A program made the translations under genes and the position numbers. From assembly GCA_033977485.1 (NCBI GenBank), contig CM066991.1:32361850-32425849 (forward strand): DNA of 64,000 nt, in the 5' to 3' direction. The notes under the pieces are model-generated. The model made no database searches, had not been told where the DNA came from, and was given only the letters and a program-made list of their open reading frames with translations. This stretch comes from Hydrangea macrophylla (taxonomy: Eukaryota > Streptophyta > Magnoliopsida > Cornales > Hydrangeaceae). Shown in pieces: positions 44,480-55,049 of the stretch; the stretch's first letter is position 1, and every line of letters begins with the position of its first letter.

Positions 44480-44690
44480 AAAAAGTGACATAAAAACTTT
44501 ATTATTTATGTCACTTTATAAAAAAGTGACATAAAAACTTTATCATTTATGTTAGTTCTACAAAAATTGACAAAAAAATTGTATTATTTATGTCAGTTTT
44601 CTAAAAAGTGACATAAATACTTTAAAAAATTACATAAAAAGTACGCACAAGAAATAATTATGTCGCTCAAAATGAAAGTGACATAAATAG
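44480..44690. repeat. Right subterminal repeats of the CACTA
   Basis: AAAGTGACATAAA units and inverted TTTATGTCACTTT copies, matching those at 36720-37120. Confidence 0.85.
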
Positions 44691-44707
44691 CCATTTTCTT
44701 TGTAGTG

Positions 44708-45610
44708 CATTTTCATTTCATATGATCTATGGTTGTATGTTGAAGAAGGGTTTGATGAACCAAATGATATCTCAACTTTGAAAAATGCCCAAAAACAACA
44801 ATGGAAGGAGAATAGGAAAAAAGATGCAAAAGCCCTTAGTATGATTCAACAAGGAGTCTCCAATTCAATTTTTTTAAGAGTCATCCAAGCTACAAAAGCT
44901 AAGGAGGCTTGGGATATTCTACAAAAGGAGTATAGAGGAACTTTGAAGGTAAGAGCAATTAAACTTCAAACTCTTAGAAGATTTTGACTGTTTGAAGATG
45001 AAAGACATGAAATTGTTGAATTATCATTTCTCTAGAGTTGTGGAGTTAGTGAATCAAATGAAAATTCATGGTGAAGAAATTAAGGATAAAAGAATTGTAG
45101 AGAAGATCTTAATTAGTATGCCCAAAAAATATGACTCTATTGTTAATGTTGTTGAGTAAACTAAAGATCTTGCTAATCTAAATGTTGAAGAATTACTGGG
45201 CACAATTAAAGCATTTGAGGAACGATTGAGTAGGCGTTCCGAAAAATCAATTAAAAGTACCTTTCAATCTAAACTCAATGTTCAAGAAGCACCAAAATTT
45301 GAACAAACCAAAGGCGAGTCTTCTAGAGGTGGAATATATGGAAGAGGAAGAGGTAGATATGCAAGAGGAAGAGGAAGAACTAATTTTGGAAGAAGGGGAA
45401 ATGTAGATTCCACTCAACCAAGGTGTGGAATTTGTTAAGGAAATAGTCATGTCGACAAAGATTGTTGTTTAAGGGTAAACCACAATGTTATGATTGTAAG
45501 AAATTTGGGCATATTCAAAAGGATTGTCGATTTAAGAACATTCAACAAGAAAATTTTTCCAAAGAGGAAGAAGGTTATGGTCATATGTTCTATACTTGCC
45601 AATAGCCATT
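44708..45610 (+). pseudogene. Copia element 1 gag, remainder
   Basis: After the CACTA, gag continues with the motif DLWLYVEEGFDEPND, then KDAKALSMIQQGVSNSIFLRV and AKEAWDILQKEYRG (the UBN2-type gag domain). A frameshift lies near 44985 and a stop at about 45157. The C-terminus has an Arg/Gly-rich stretch (GRGRGRYARGRGR) and two decayed CCHC zinc knuckles (CGIC...CC and CYDCKKFGHIQKDC in different frames). It is inactive. Confidence 0.8.
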
Positions 45611-46395
45611 GGAACACAAAAACATTGTGTGGCTCCTTGATAGTGGTTGTAGTAACCACATGACCGGTGACAAGAGAATTTTTGTAGATATTGATACTTT
45701 GTCAAATTCTAAAGTAAAGATTGGAAATGGTGCCTTGGTCGAAGGACAAGGGAAAGGTACTATTGCGATTGAAACAAAGAAGGGATGAAAATACATCAAG
45801 GATGTGTTATGTTCTAGACTTGGAGCAAATTTTGCTAAGTGTTGGGCAACTACTAGACCATGGATACTCGGTTCACTTGAAGACAATTCTTGCAAGATTT
45901 ATCATAAAGAGTGGAGAAGTCAAGTTGTTGCAAATATTAAGATGGAAAAAAATAGAAGCTTTCCTGTCATTTTTCCATATCCAAAAAATGTGGCCTTGAA
46001 GATGAAAATTATTGATGAGTCATGGCTTTGGCATAGAAGGCTTGGGTACTTGAATTTTCAAAGTTTGAAGAATTTACAACAAAGGATTATGATGTACAGT
46101 TTGCCAAACATACAAGAAGTTAAAGAAGTTTGTGAAGGATGTGCTCTAGGCAAGCATCACCGAGAGTCATTTCCAAAAGAGAAGCTTTGGAGAGCTAAAG
46201 CACCATTGTAGCTTGTTTATACTGACATTTGCGCACCAATGACCACTCTAACTCATGCCGATAACGGACATTTCTTAATATTTGGTGATGATTTTACTCA
46301 CATGACATGCGTATATTTTATGAGACAAAAATTCGATGTCTTTTCAATTTTCCAAAAGTTTCAAAATCTTGTTAAAAGGCAAAGTGGATATCTCA
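45611..46395 (+). pseudogene. Copia element 1 protease and start of integrase
   Basis: The protease motif WLLDSGCSNHMTGD (active Asp-Ser-Gly) is followed by IGNGALVEGQGKGTI. Then, after stops, comes the GAG-pre-integrase block (LWHRRLGYLNFQSL, CEGCALGKHHRESFP, a zinc-binding HHCC pattern). The integrase core opens with YTDICAPM and DDFTHMTCVYF and breaks off in the RQSGYLMK motif near 46395, where the LTR of the next Copia begins. RT and RNase H are absent from the window. Confidence 0.8.
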
Positions 46396-47868
46396 TGAAA
46401 GTTTATGAGACATTGACATTTTAATATATGAATATCAGCTTTACATTTCATTGTGTATGTTAATTTCATGAGATGATTGTTAATCCTTATGTATCATAGT
46501 AAATAATTCGTGTGTGTCTGAGATACATACTAGTGAGATACGAATTACTATTCTTTGATACTTAGAATTTGTCACAGTTGATGATGAGACTGAATATCTC
46601 ATCAGGTCTACACTATAGCATATTAACTACCATTGGATGGAGTGATGAATCTCAATCACTAGAGTGCTTAGATAACATGCTAGTGCTTATAGTGCTTTAA
46701 CGGACCTGAGCTTTCCTATTGACGCTTAACATTGTCAACTGTCAATAGGAACTCATAACTTGTGTAAGGTACGTGGTCTCAATCTTGAGACGATTATAAA
46801 CACAGACTGTGGATATGGCTGCTTTGACTTACCAATCAGTGAGATCTATAAGAGATCAACACCTGGGTATCTGGGGTATGTCATGTTCATAGGGTTGTGA
46901 ACATATATTGTCAAGATAGAATCGACCCTCTGTTCTAGGGTAAGCATTCCCTTGAGAATGTCACCAAGTTGATTACTGAGAACTGCAGTCTTGTTGATAA
47001 GTAGTTATTAGCATGTTTGGTAATCATGAGGGGTGAATGGGACTCAAGGAATACAAGAAGTAATCATGATTCAGGTTGAGAGTAACAGTTATCCGACTAC
47101 CTGAATCTGATTGTGAATGCTGATGGTAGAGGGACATTAGTACACCATACAAGTCTAGTTATCACTTTGGATTTGTTCTTTTGCGTTGGAGTTCAGTTAT
47201 CATTTTATAGTGGAGTAAACGATAACTGACCAGTTGGTTAGTTTACTGATCAAAGAGTTTGATCATGGGAATTGCCAACTGGTCTGAGCCAACAATAAAG
47301 AGCCTAGGAGGTCCCACTCTTAGCTCCGCTAGGATGCTTGGAAAGGCACATGAGGATTATGTCAAGACAGGTTCGATCGATCGAAGGTGTCTCAATCAAT
47401 TGAAGTCTAGACATGTTCAATCGATCGAAGATGGTTCAATCGATCGAAGCTTTGATCAATCGAGTCCACTTCAATCGTTTGAACGTAAGGTCTGTTCTGG
47501 GAATCTATAAATAGGGCAGCTGCGTCCAGAATTGAGGTTCGTCGTTTGTATTATACCAGAAGCTGTAGAAACTAATTTTAGGCTTTCCACACCTTCTCTA
47601 TCCTCTCCATTAGGGTTCCCACCAACCCCAATCTCTCCGGGAGAATCCATAGGAGTCATAAGAGTGAAGAATAACTAGTGGAAGCTGGTGCATCACCAAG
47701 GAAGTTAGAGATTTCAGAACTGGATTCAAGACAATGAGGTATAACTCTTGTCCCCTCTTATACGCATCTATAGAGTTAACGGGTTGTAGATCCTGGGCAC
47801 CAATAAGTTTTTGTAACTTGTTCTTTCCGCTGCGCGTTTAAAAATAATTCTAAACCTATTTTTCCTTA
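46396..47868 (+). mobile_element. 5' LTR of Copia element 2
   Basis: Non-coding sequence that starts where the integrase of element 1 stops and ends shortly before a primer-site-like TAGTATCCGAGCC at about 47872. TATA box (CTATAAATAG) at about 47504-47513. A cluster of ATCGAT-type palindromes (47371-47484) sits immediately upstream of it. Exact LTR ends are uncertain because no second copy is present. Confidence 0.6.
47371..47484. repeat. TTCGATCGATCGAA-type palindrome cluster upstream of a TATA box
   Basis: Six copies in 114 bp: TTCGATCGATCGAA, CAATCAATTGAAG, twice TTCAATCGATCGAAG, TTGATCAATCGA and TTCAATCGTTTGAA. Spacers are unrelated. The TATA box follows about 20 bp later. Confidence 0.8.
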
Positions 47869-49546
47869 AATTAGTATCCGAGCCTCGCTTGTTTGGATCT
47901 ATAGATGCGATTTAGAGCACTAGTTTTGATTTGCATGTTGATTTTAGAGCTGTTTTTCAAAACTGCATCATCATAGATCTATTTCTGTAGTGTTTTTGCA
48001 CCAGAATACAAATCTGTGATTGCATTAGATGCATGGTGAGTTCGATCGATCGAAGTAGTCTCAATCGATCGAATCTCCTCTGTTCTCAAGCGATCGAACT
48101 AGGTTCGATCGATCGAGATTGATTCTCTGTCCAACTGTTCTGTTCACAGTTTTAAAGTTTTTAAAATATATACTTTAATTTTTTAATTATTCTGTAAAAA
48201 TTTTCAAACCTTTCTGTGAAACTGAAAGTTCAATCGATTGAATTACATTCAATCGATCAAAGGTTTGATAGATCGAACCCTCGTTGATCGATCAAAGTGT
48301 GACAGAGAACTGATATGCTACTTTAAGTTCTAATTCAGTACGTAAAGAGTTTATGTACTGTGTGAATCAATTAAGGGTTCCAATAGTTACGTATATTTGT
48401 TATATATACGAGGATGTGTGTACGACTAACCCTTTTGTAGTAAGATTAGTTTGCTATCTCCCATGGCACCGATCATCAGCAAATGTTTTATTCCGCATTT
48501 AAATGTTTATGATTGACGATTGTTGTATTTAAAATTATTGGTTTGGTTTTAAGGCATATGTAAAGGGCGCTGCGACTTCAATCCTACGAAAAGGAAAGTT
48601 GCACTGGCTTTTGTAGCCTTTTATTCTGTTGTTGATTTCTATTTCAAGATAAATTGTAAGCTTCAAAAGAAGCATAGGACAAATGTAATAGAATTAGAAA
48701 TTCCATGAAGATGGAGGAGCAATCCGTTGTCCATGAAGATGGAGCTGGAGATGATCGAACCAAGAAGCAGGTTCTATGGAGATAGAGCCATGGGAGATAG
48801 AGGCATTGTTGAATGCGTTTATTTTCATTTTAGTTTTTTGTTTTATGTGCTTGGTTTGTGATTGGCATTTTAAACATTGTTACTACTTGCATGCACTTAA
48901 AACAAGTTTTCTAAAATAAAAATTCAAAAACTATTTCAACGCATTAGTAAGCATTAGATGCTTATGGGCAATATATAGAAACAAATTTTTCTCTACAAAG
49001 CAAAATCCTTAATTACTAAATCTAGTGGGAGAGGGTCTTAATAAAACACCCACGATCTTCCATTAATGGTTCACTGTAAGATGAGTAGTGCATTCTGTGT
49101 CACCACGCCAGGGGTGATCATTCCATACGAAGGGTACACTACTCATTGGTTACTAGATGTGAACTTTCCAAGGATAGGATAAATCAAACGTGTTAGAGGG
49201 TGACCACCACACGGAGGCACTACTTGACGCGGTTGTGATTGGATCCTAGTTAATGGTATACACTAGCTAAGCTATGGATAAGGGATCCCACACGGGGCAT
49301 TATTCAGAAACTTAGAGATCAAATAGGTTCGGGAGTCATAACTTGTTTTGCAAGAGTTGCATAGCGGACAAGCCATGATCAATAAAAAAAATCGAGTATT
49401 GACCACCACATGGAGGTTTTACCCTTTCGTTTTGATATTCCGGCGACTTTGTTTTTAAAATAAGAGTTTAAAGGATTCTTTAATTTCAAACTGTCAAATC
49501 TTGATATCTATATTTATTTTATTTTTTGATTTTTCAGTAAATCATA
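47869..49546 (+). other. Leader of Copia element 2
   Basis: About 1.7 kb of non-coding sequence between the primer site and gag. It contains a second palindrome cluster (48041-48297). A TTTTCAG acceptor-like site lies just before the gag ATG, so the leader may contain an intron. No gene seen. Confidence 0.5.
48041..48297. repeat. ATCGAT-type palindrome cluster in the leader
   Basis: Eight copies of the same palindrome family as 47371-47484, including TTCGATCGATCGAA, TTCAATCGATTGAAT and TTGATCGATCAAA, where both arms vary together. Confidence 0.8.
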
Positions 49547-50500
49547 ATGTCGAGATCTGCATTTAGTCCACTTGCCACCATACTCACTCAAAACAAGTTA
49601 ACTGGGAATGACTACACAGAATGGAAACGTAACCTTGACATTGTTTAAACTGCGGAGGATCACATATATGTCCTCACCATCCCATGCCCCGAAGAACCTG
49701 CGACAAATGCTTCTACAGCTGCTAGACGCAAGTTCGACAAGTGGAAGAAGTCGAATGGGATGGCTCCTTGCTACATTCTGGCCTCAATGGCTGGTGTGTT
49801 GCAACACCAATTCTAGTCGAATAATTCTATCAGTGACATTATCGAATCGTTGAAAAAGATGTTTAGGGAGCATGGCAGGCCTGCCAGGCAGGTAGCTATG
49901 CAGAAGATAACGAGTGCTAAGATGTCGAAAGGGACTCCAGTTAAAGAACATGTTTTGAAAATTATTGGTTATTTGAACGAGCTGGAGACCCTAGGTGCCA
50001 ACATTGATGCACAAACCCAAGCAATACGCTGTCATCATCATTCGCTCAATTTAAACTAAATTATAATATGAATGAAATGGATTTCTCAATGAGCGAATTA
50101 ATGAGTTCCTTATTGGCAGTGGAAGGGGTGATCAAGCATGGGAGCAACGTTCTGAACATTGAGAAAAGCTCTTCCTCTTCCCGATCTACACCGAAAGGTA
50201 AGAAAGGGAAGAAGAAGGCTAGCACTAGTGGTCCATGTGTTGGACCGGTCCCTAAGATTGCAAAATCTAAGGGAAAAGGTAAGGGCAAAGGGAAGGTGGG
50301 TAGCCAAGGCACAGGAAAGTGTTTCCAATGTGGTGAGAAGGGCCACTGGAAGAGAAACTATCTAGAATTATTAGCTACAAGAGTTCATGGTATGATTGAA
50401 TCACATATGATTGAAGTAAGTTTTATTACGGATGCTTCAAACACTTGGTGCATTGATTCTGGTGCGACTAACCATATCTGTTATTCATTACAGGGGTTCT
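49547..50500 (+). pseudogene. Copia element 2 gag with CCHC knuckle
   Basis: Starts MSRSAFSPLATIL and has the UBN2-type gag pattern (LTGNDYTEWKRNLDIV, then ILASMAGVLQHQF, SLKKMFREHGRPARQ, GTPVKEHVLKIIGYLNELE). Stops at 49646-49648 and others, plus frameshifts near 49815 and 50040, break it. A Lys/Gly-rich stretch leads to the zinc knuckle CFQCGEKGHWKRNY (about 50320-50361), and the protease opens with WCIDSGATNHIC (about 50446-50481). Confidence 0.82.
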
Positions 50501-50803
50501 GATCAATCAGGAGATGCAGTGATGGAGAGATCGTACTTACTCTAGGTTCTAGTGCAACCGTATCTACAGTTGCTAGAGGAGTGGTAGTTTTAGAATTTAT
50601 AGACAATAAAGTTTTGGTTTTATCAGATGTACTTTATGTCCCTTTAATGAGATGTAATTTGATTTCAGTTTCTAATTTATCGAATAATGGTTATTCTTTT
50701 CATTCTGGAACTAAAGTTGTGATTAAAAGAAATAACTCTTTTATATGTTTTGTGGTTAAATCAAATGGTTTGTATGTGATTACTCCCAAAACTTTCCACC
50801 ACT
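50501..50803 (+). pseudogene. Copia element 2 protease end and pre-integrase start; element truncated
   Basis: After a stop the frame continues with LSDVLYVPLMRCNLISVSNL, the block that ends the protease in plant Copia, and FICFVVKSNGLYVI. It ends at 50803. No integrase, RT or 3' LTR follows, so the element is truncated here. Confidence 0.75.
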
Positions 50804-50829
50804 AGATTCTTTACTGTTGAACTATCCAG

Positions 50830-51660
50830 CGTACAGATCCAATCTTTAACAGTGGTTGGTTTTGCAGGCACCTGTAAGTATGGGTCTTCATAGTCGGTGA
50901 ATTCATATGGGAAGAAGATCACAAACCCTGGCTTTACACATCTATCTCTTCAATCCATCCATGGCTCAGGAAAGCCACAGAAGGGGAAATCTTCTCTGTC
51001 CTTGATGAAGTACCCATTAAGCATCATTGCATATGGCTGTAATGGTGAGTCGCAGCTTTCTTCTTTTCTCTCAACTCTTGCCTTGACAGTTGATAACCCA
51101 ACCCGTGAGTATGGGTCTGTGTTTTGATATACTAGAATTTTGAAAACCCTTGGTGCATCTTCCCCAAACCCATACCTGGAAAGAATCTCATTTTCTTCAT
51201 GATCCCTGCGATTAATGGACTCGCTTATTGGTTGAAGTATAGCGGCAGAAACTCCCGTGGCTTTTCATGAAGTATAGCGGTAGAAACTCCCGTGGCTTTT
51301 CATTGTCTAGCATGTTAATGAGTTCAAACCCTCCCAAACTTGTCTCTTCCTTTTGCAACTGTACCTCCAAGATCGGGGCGCTTGATGACGCTTCATTCAT
51401 ACATACCCAACTGTCCCCAAAGATTTCACAGACCTTGTTTCCCAAAATGTATTTGACCTTTTGGTGAATTGTTGACAGAATTGTACCCAAACTATCCAGC
51501 CAAGGCCTACCCAATAGCAGATTAAAAGAGGGAAACTGTCAATGATCTGGAACTCAACTTCCTATTCCAATGGCCCAACGACGAGATTAAGGAGAATGAT
51601 GCCCATAACCTCCCTCTGAGTGTTGTCATATGCCCTCACTTTTCCCATGTAGCTAACGAA
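50830..51660 (-). pseudogene. Gypsy protease and spacer remnant
   Basis: The minus strand encodes LLGRPWLDSLGTILST followed by HQKVKYILGNKVCEIFGD, the end of the aspartic protease region in plant Gypsy elements of the Tat/Athila side. Downstream (lower coordinates) decayed text such as DRYGFGEDAP and FCGFPEPW, also known from these spacers, runs to about 50830. A 35-bp segment is tandemly duplicated at about 51236-51300. Neither LTR nor RT is attached. Confidence 0.65.
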
Positions 51661-52080
51661 AGACTAAGTGCTAAACAAGAGTGTTAGTTCTTTTAACTAA
51701 TAGGATCCTAGTGATCTAGTTACTAATTAACTTCTAATTATGACAAGTCACACTAGTAAGATCCTAACTAATTGTGCCACTAGTCACTTGGACAAATGTT
51801 ACAACTTAGGCAAGGTCCAATTAATGTTACTGGGTTAAACTAGTGCTGAGACAAAAATCCTAAATTACTCCCTAACCCTATAATGAATTATGAAATTAGT
51901 CTCTAGTACACATGTTCATATATAATTACGTATATACATTCCTAATAACTAACTATAGGCAACCAAACATATAAATACATAATAAAATTAGAAATTCAAA
52001 TTTATTAACATAAGGAAAATGCAGGGGTTATCTAATATGGATTTCGTCCCTAAAATCAAAGGCTAACTAGTCTTGAAATA
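51661..52080. other. Unassigned AT-rich segment
   Basis: No coding signal. It may be part of the 3' LTR of the chromovirus at 52081-54910, but no end could be fixed. Confidence 0.4.
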
Positions 52081-54910
52081 ATACTGGATACTTTTCTCGC
52101 ATTTCCACCTCTAATTCCCAAGAGGCTTCTTCTTTGTCGTGATGTTTCCATTACACGTTGACCAATGGGATTTCTTTGCTCTGTAGCTTTTTGATACTTC
52201 GGCCCATTAATCCTACGAGTCCTTTATAATAAGTGGCACTATCATTTACTTCAATATCCTTGAAGTCAATCTGGTGCTTCGAATTGCGGACACATTTCCT
52301 CAACATGATTTGGAACACACTGCGTACACCGGACATTTTGGGTGGTAGTGTAAGTCCATATGCAACCTTTCCAACATGCTCCAAAATCTCAAAGGGTCCT
52401 ATGTACCGAGGTGAAAGCTTTCCTTTTAATTCAAATCTTACCACACCTCGTACTGTGAAAACCTCAAGTTGCACGTGGTCTCCAACTTGGAATTCCAAGT
52501 CTTTACGCCTTTTATCAGTGTAACTATTTTGCCTACTCTGTGCCGTACGCATCCTTTCTTTCACAATCTATATCATCTCATTAGTTTTCATTACCATGTC
52601 GAGTCCAAGTAGCGGGTCATCACTTGCTTCAGTCCAACACAAGGGCGATTGACATAATTTCTCATATAATGCCTTAAACGAAGCCATTCTAATGCTCGAA
52701 TGGTAACTATTGTTGTAAGCGAATTCTATCAAAGGTAGATGGCTTTCCCAACTACCATCAAAGTCCATTACACATGTTCTGAGCATGTCTTCCATTACTT
52801 GCTTGGTTCGCTCTGTCTAACCGTCTGTTTGGGGATAAAAAGTGGAACTTAGTCTTAAAAAAGTTCTTAATGCTGCTTGTAGGCTTTCCAAAAATCCAGA
52901 TGTGAAACGTGGGTTACGGTCTAATACTATTGAGACTAGCACTCCATATAGTCTTACTACTTGATGTATATACAATCGGCTCATTCTCTCCTTTGAATGT
53001 GTCAGGTTATAGGCTATAAAATGGGAAGATTAGGTAAGTCGATCTACATTTACCCAAATCGTGTCGTGGCTTTGATGTGTCCTTGGCAATCCTACCACGG
53101 AGTCCACAGTGATATGTTCCCATTTCATCCAGGAATAGGAAGGGGTTGTAATAATCTTGCTAATTTCTAATGATCGGCTTTGACTTGTTGATGTGTAACA
53201 CACTTGGATACATAGTCAGTGACATCTTTCTTCATTCCTTCCCACCACACACTTCTTTTAAGACATTTATACATTTTTTTTCTCCACGAAGGATAGTTAA
53301 CCTTGATCTGTGTGCTTCTTCTAAAATGTCTTCCCTTAATTCTTTATTTTCTAGCACACATAGTATATTTCTACTCCGATATCCTCCATCTAATTTGATA
53401 CTCCTATCTGTGGGTTTTTTGCAGACATTCTTTCAAATTATTTCCCAAATCTGTCACATTACCATTGGGCTTCCAAAATTCTACTTATAATAGTGGGTTG
53501 CACTACAAGACATCCAAAATGTCGTCCTTCACTAGATTTCGACATCTGAATAATATATTCTGATAAGATCTCCAACGCTTACCACTCTTTGATCATAAGA
53601 AGCAATTAATCCATGGGGCTTCTGAATCAATGCATCGGTGACTATATTTGCTTTGCCGTGGTGGTATTGCAAGGTGAAGTCGTAGTCTTTGGACAATTCC
53701 ATCCGTCACCTCTGTCTCATGTTTAGATCCTTTTGAGAAAACAGCTACTTGAGACTCTTGTGATTAGAGAATAGATCAAATGTTTCCCTGTATAGATAAT
53801 ACCTCAAAATCTTTAGAACAAACACTATCACTGCTAATTCAAAAGTTATGAGCAGGATAGTTCCTCTCATGTGGCTTCAATTGTCTTGATCCATAGGCGA
53901 CTACCCTACTATCTTGCCTCAATACGCAACCTAATCCCTGGTATGATACATTGCTATAGATGGTGTACTTCTCTCCACTCTTAGGGATAGCAAGTACTAG
54001 TGCTGAAGTGAGCCTATTCTTCAACTCTATGAAAGCATGCTCATGTATGTCTCTCCATTCAATCATTAAAAATTTCTCGGTCAATTCCATCAATGGGGAT
54101 GTAATTCATGGAAATCCTTTTATGAATCTCCAGTAATAACATGCTAATCCTAGAAAACTTCTAACTTTAGAGGTTGCGGTCATCCTACTGTAATCTATAA
54201 CTACGTCTATCTTTGATGAGTCTACTGCTATACCATCCCGCAAAAACACATGACCCAAGAATTTGACTTTTCTTGGCCAAAATTTGTACTTGTTGAACTT
54301 CGCATACAAGTGGTTATCCTGGAGGATCTACAAAGCAATCTCTAGATGTTTTATGTGATCTTCCTCTATCTTTAAGTAGATCAAGATGTCCTCAATGAAC
54401 AAGATGATGAATTGGTCTAAATAGGGTTTGAATATTCGATTCATAAATTCCATTAATACGGCTGGAGCATTAGTGAATCCAAATGGCATAGCCAAGAACT
54501 CGCAATGTCCATATATTGTTCAAAATGTAGTCTTTGAAATGGTTTCAAGTCAAACGAGTAATTGGTGGTGTTCAGATCGCAGGTCGATCTTTCGAAAGCT
54601 TGCTGCTCCTTATAGTTGGTCAAACAGGTCATGTATTAGAGGAAATGGGTACTTGATCTTTATCGTTAAACAAATCCAATGTCTTCTAATTCTTGGACTT
54701 GCTTATTCAGTTTTAGCATATCCGTTGGGGCCATCCGATAAGAAGTCTTGGATAGAGGGGTTATTCCAGGTACAAATTCAATGCAAAAGTTAATCACTCG
54801 CTTAGGTGGTAATCCCAAAATATTCTAAAACACGTCCTCAAAATCTCGCACCATAGGGATCTGTGCCACCATAGTCTCAGAGCTCGTGCTTTCTATCCTC
54901 TAAGGTTAAG
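52081..54910 (-). pseudogene. Chromovirus (Tekay/Del-like) pol on the minus strand
   Basis: Read from 54910 down: RT ([16 protein letters not shown], then the YxDD block decayed to [10 protein letters not shown] near 54390; KFNKYKFWPRKVKFLGHV; VRSFLGLACYYWRFI), RNase H (VVAYGSRQLKPHERNYPAH), integrase zinc finger (YVSKCVTHQQVKADH) and core (GWKWEHITVD, IWVNVDRLT, FAYNNSYHSSI). Then come the integrase C-terminus (LSPRYIGPFEILEHVG, 52151-52564) and a chromodomain-like end (ASWELEVEMREKYPVLF, about 52085-52140) after a stop. Many stops and frameshifts. The presence of the chromodomain places it in the chromoviruses. Confidence 0.82.
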
Positions 54911-55049
54911 GTGTTGTCCTTGCATATGTTACCTAATCACTCTCACTCTCACTCCCACACCACTCCACTTCTCACATACATACACACAAACATACACATA
55001 TATACATACACACTGAATACCAGAGCGAGTGAGAGCAATCCAAAGAGAG
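54911..55049. repeat. CT/CA-rich junction between two opposed pol remnants
   Basis: CACTCT and CACATA simple-sequence DNA separates the minus-strand pol from the plus-strand one. No gene. Confidence 0.6.

Larger units (their letters stand above)
36701..44707. mobile_element. 8-kb non-autonomous CACTA (En/Spm-type) element carrying host gene fragments
   Basis: Terminal inverted repeats CACTACAAGGAAAAATG (left) and CACTACAAAGAAAATGG (right, reverse strand) with a 3-bp CAT duplication. Subterminal arrays of AAAGTGACATAAAT lie in opposite orientation at both ends (about 36720-37120 and 44480-44690). No transposase (TNPD/TNPA-like) frame is visible. The interior holds pieces of at least four host genes with introns, all on the minus strand, plus a Stowaway MITE and another hairpin MITE. 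It inserted in the gag of Copia element 1. Confidence 0.9.
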
